From Roseovarius gaetbuli (GTDB lineage: Bacteria > Pseudomonadota > Alphaproteobacteria > Rhodobacterales > Rhodobacteraceae), in NCBI RefSeq assembly GCF_900172365.1, contig NZ_FWFJ01000018.1:1-64000 (forward strand): a DNA stretch of 64,000 nucleotides, given 5' to 3'. The notes under the pieces were generated by a model. That model searched no databases and was not told the DNA's origin. It was given only the letters and a program-made list of their open reading frames with translations. The translations under genes were made by a program, and so were the position numbers. How positions within the stretch are numbered: position 1 is the first letter of the stretch; every line of letters starts with the position of its first letter. This document shows positions 62,479 through 64,000 of the stretch, in pieces.

Positions 62479-63737
62479 GTGTCCAACTGACCACCCTTCC
62501 CAACGGATTTCGCATCGTCACCGAGCATATGCCGGGGCTGCAATCGGCGGCCATCGGTGTCTGGGTTCTGGCCGGGGCCCGCAACGAGCGGGCAGAGCAG
62601 AACGGCATCGCGCATTTCCTCGAACATATGGCGTTCAAGGGCACCAAGCGGCGCAGCGCGCTTGAGATCGCCGAGGCGATCGAGGATGTGGGCGGCTATA
62701 TCAACGCCTATACCAGCCGCGAGGTGACCGCCTATTACGTGCGTGTCCTGAAAGAGGACGTGCCTCTGGGGCTTGATGTGGTGGCCGACATCCTGCGCAA
62801 TCCGGTGTTTGATACCCGCGAGATAGAGGTCGAGCGGGGCGTGATCCTTCAGGAAATCGGACAGGCCGCCGATACGCCCGACGACATCATTTTTGACTGG
62901 CTTCAGGAAGAGGCCTATCCCGATCACCCGCTTGGCCGCACCATTCTGGGCGCCGAAGAGCGCGTGCGCGGCTTTGCGCGCCCCGATCTTGAGGGCTTTG
63001 TCGATCAGTATTACCGCCCCGGTCAGATGATCCTGTCGGCGGCGGGGGCGGTCGATCATGACGAACTTGTGCGCATGGCCACTGATATGTTTGGCGACAT
63101 GATCCCGAGTTCTGTGATCGAGCCGCCACTTGCCAGATTTCAGGGCGGCGAGGCGCGTCACATCAAGGATCTGGAGCAGGCGCATTTTGCACTGGCCTTT
63201 GAAAGCCCCAATTACGCCGATCCCGATATCTATACGACCCAGATTTACGCAAGCGCGCTTGGCGGCAGCATGTCCTCGCGCCTGTTTCAGGAAATCCGCG
63301 AAAAGCGCGGGCTGTGCTATACGATCTATGCTCAGGCCGGGGCCTATGCCGATACCGGGATGATGACGATCTATGCCGGCACCTCCGCCGATCAGCTTGG
63401 CGATCTGGCGGGCATCACGATCGACGAGATGAAGCGCGCCGCCGATGACATGAGCGCCGCCGAGGTTGAACGCGCCCGCGCGCAGATGAAGGCGGGGCTG
63501 TTGATGGGGCTTGAGAGCCCGTCAAACCGCGCCGAGCGTCTGGCGCGGATGCTTCAGATCTGGGGCCGGGTGCCGGAGCTTGCCGAAGTGGTCGGGCGGA
63601 TTGATGCGGTCACCTTAGAGGATGTGCGCCGGATTGCCGAGGCCACGGTTGAACGAGCGCCCTCGGCGCTTGCGCTTTATGGCCCGGTGGAGAATGCGCC
63701 AACCCTTATCGGGCTGAATGAGAGGCGCGCCGCCTGA
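62475..63737 (+). CDS. M16 family zinc metallopeptidase (processing-peptidase type)
   Basis: A 420-residue cytosolic-looking M16 peptidase without signal peptide. Zinc motif HFLEH at 47-51 (GIAHFLEHMAFKGTKRRSA), the EINAYTSREVTAYY-type stretch GGYINAYTSREVTAYY, the second Glu in ERGVILQEIGQAADTPDD. The C-terminal lobe has RLFQEIREKRGLCYTIYA. It is the alphaproteobacterial relative of mitochondrial processing peptidase beta. Unlike the pair at 3970-6611, it is single. The TTG start overlaps the thrC stop. Confidence 0.94.
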   Translation: MSVQLTTLPNGFRIVTEHMPGLQSAAIGVWVLAGARNERAEQNGIAHFLEHMAFKGTKRRSALEIAEAIEDVGGYINAYTSREVTAYYVRVLKEDVPLGLDVVADILRNPVFDTREIEVERGVILQEIGQAADTPDDIIFDWLQEEAYPDHPLGRTILGAEERVRGFARPDLEGFVDQYYRPGQMILSAAGAVDHDELVRMATDMFGDMIPSSVIEPPLARFQGGEARHIKDLEQAHFALAFESPNYADPDIYTTQIYASALGGSMSSRLFQEIREKRGLCYTIYAQAGAYADTGMMTIYAGTSADQLGDLAGITIDEMKRAADDMSAAEVERARAQMKAGLLMGLESPSNRAERLARMLQIWGRVPELAEVVGRIDAVTLEDVRRIAEATVERAPSALALYGPVENAPTLIGLNERRAA

Positions 63738-64000
63738 TGCTGATGTTGCCACGCCGGAAGTTGCGGATCGAGACCGAGCGTCTGACCCTGCGCCAGCCGG
63801 TGATTGGCGATTTTCGCCACTGGAGCGGGCTACGCGCCGAAAGCGCCGATTTCCTCACCCCTTGGGAGCCGCTCTGGGCCAGTGATCACCTTGCGCGCAA
63901 GGGATTTTCCAACCGGGTCTATTGGGCGCAACGCTCGATTTCCAACGGAAGCGCGATGCCGCTGTTTCTGATCCGGCGCGAGGATCAGGCGCTTTTGGGG
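63737..64000 (+). CDS. GNAT family N-acetyltransferase (RimJ-like), 3'-truncated by window edge
   Basis: The first 88 codons are visible, starting at the ATG that overlaps the M16 stop by one base (TGATG). LRIETERLTLRQPVIGDFRHWSGLRAES is the opening of the RimJ/RimL type (N-terminal or ribosomal protein acetyltransferases); the acetyl-CoA loop lies beyond the edge. The thrC-M16-GNAT order is usual in Rhodobacterales. The substrate is unknown. Confidence 0.8.
   Translation, partial: MLMLPRRKLRIETERLTLRQPVIGDFRHWSGLRAESADFLTPWEPLWASDHLARKGFSNRVYWAQRSISNGSAMPLFLIRREDQALLG

Overview
The window reads as chromosomal DNA of a marine-type alphaproteobacterium of the Rhodobacterales (Roseobacter group). 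The evidence is high GC content and codon use, the hflK-hflC-DUF2065-degQ and ctaC-ctaB-ctaG-ctaE-SURF1-thrC gene orders, a tad pilus locus, a BamF-type lipoprotein, and near-consensus alphaproteobacterial LexA, FNR and CtrA sites. I cannot name the genus. Almost all of it is core genome. I saw no rRNA, tRNA, CRISPR array or prophage, and the only mobile DNA is an IS110-family element cut off by the left edge.

Layout. 1-400: 5' part of an IS110-family element and a RIME-like palindromic repeat. 400-3900: a degenerate sugar-acid-kinase-like protein with a TIGR01244-type phosphatase/sulfurtransferase, then uspA and an Na+/alanine (AGCS) symporter. 3.9-13 kb, mostly minus strand: a heterodimer-type pair of M16 peptidases, bamF, lspA, purH, a heparinase II/III-like protein and rsmB; then sdhAF4 and, near 13 kb, dapB. 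14.2-16.9 kb, plus strand: rbfA, a secreted phosphodiester-glycosidase-like protein, truB and a DUF1643 protein. 17-23 kb, minus strand: degQ, DUF2065, hflC, hflK (membrane protein quality control), then glutathione reductase and rpiA. 23.2-27.2 kb: a C-terminally truncated SOS polymerase dnaE2 behind a LexA-like box, a small secreted protein and rppH. 27.4-36 kb: a GST, trpS, a pseudoprotease-type rhomboid, murJ, a thioesterase, a membrane LytTR regulator, and the DNA-repair pair pdeM/lhr-type helicase.

36.1-48.1 kb is a complete-looking tad/cpa pilus assembly locus on the minus strand: pilin, cpaB, cpaC, an OmpA-family lipoprotein, cpaE, cpaF, tadB, tadC, two TPR lipoproteins, a prepilin peptidase and a terminal AAA+ ATPase. 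A lytic transglycosylase diverges from the pilin gene across a regulatory region with a perfect 13-bp direct repeat. The minor pseudopilins TadE/F/G and a recognisable CpaD are not in the window.

49-56.6 kb, minus strand: 3-oxoacid CoA-transferase (scoAB), topA, dprA with a near-consensus CtrA box, and tldD. 56.8-61 kb, plus strand: the aa3 cytochrome c oxidase assembly operon (ctaC, ctaB, a small coxF-like protein, ctaG, ctaE, SURF1) downstream of a perfect FNR-type box. It runs by overlapping codons into thrC, a third M16 peptidase and a GNAT acetyltransferase cut by the right edge.

I did not find an obviously new multi-gene system. The best leads are the truncated SOS-controlled dnaE2, the rhomboid with substituted catalytic residues, the AAA+ ATPase closing the tad locus, the possible bridge RNA of the IS110 element, and RIME-like repeats that supply stop codons to two unrelated genes.
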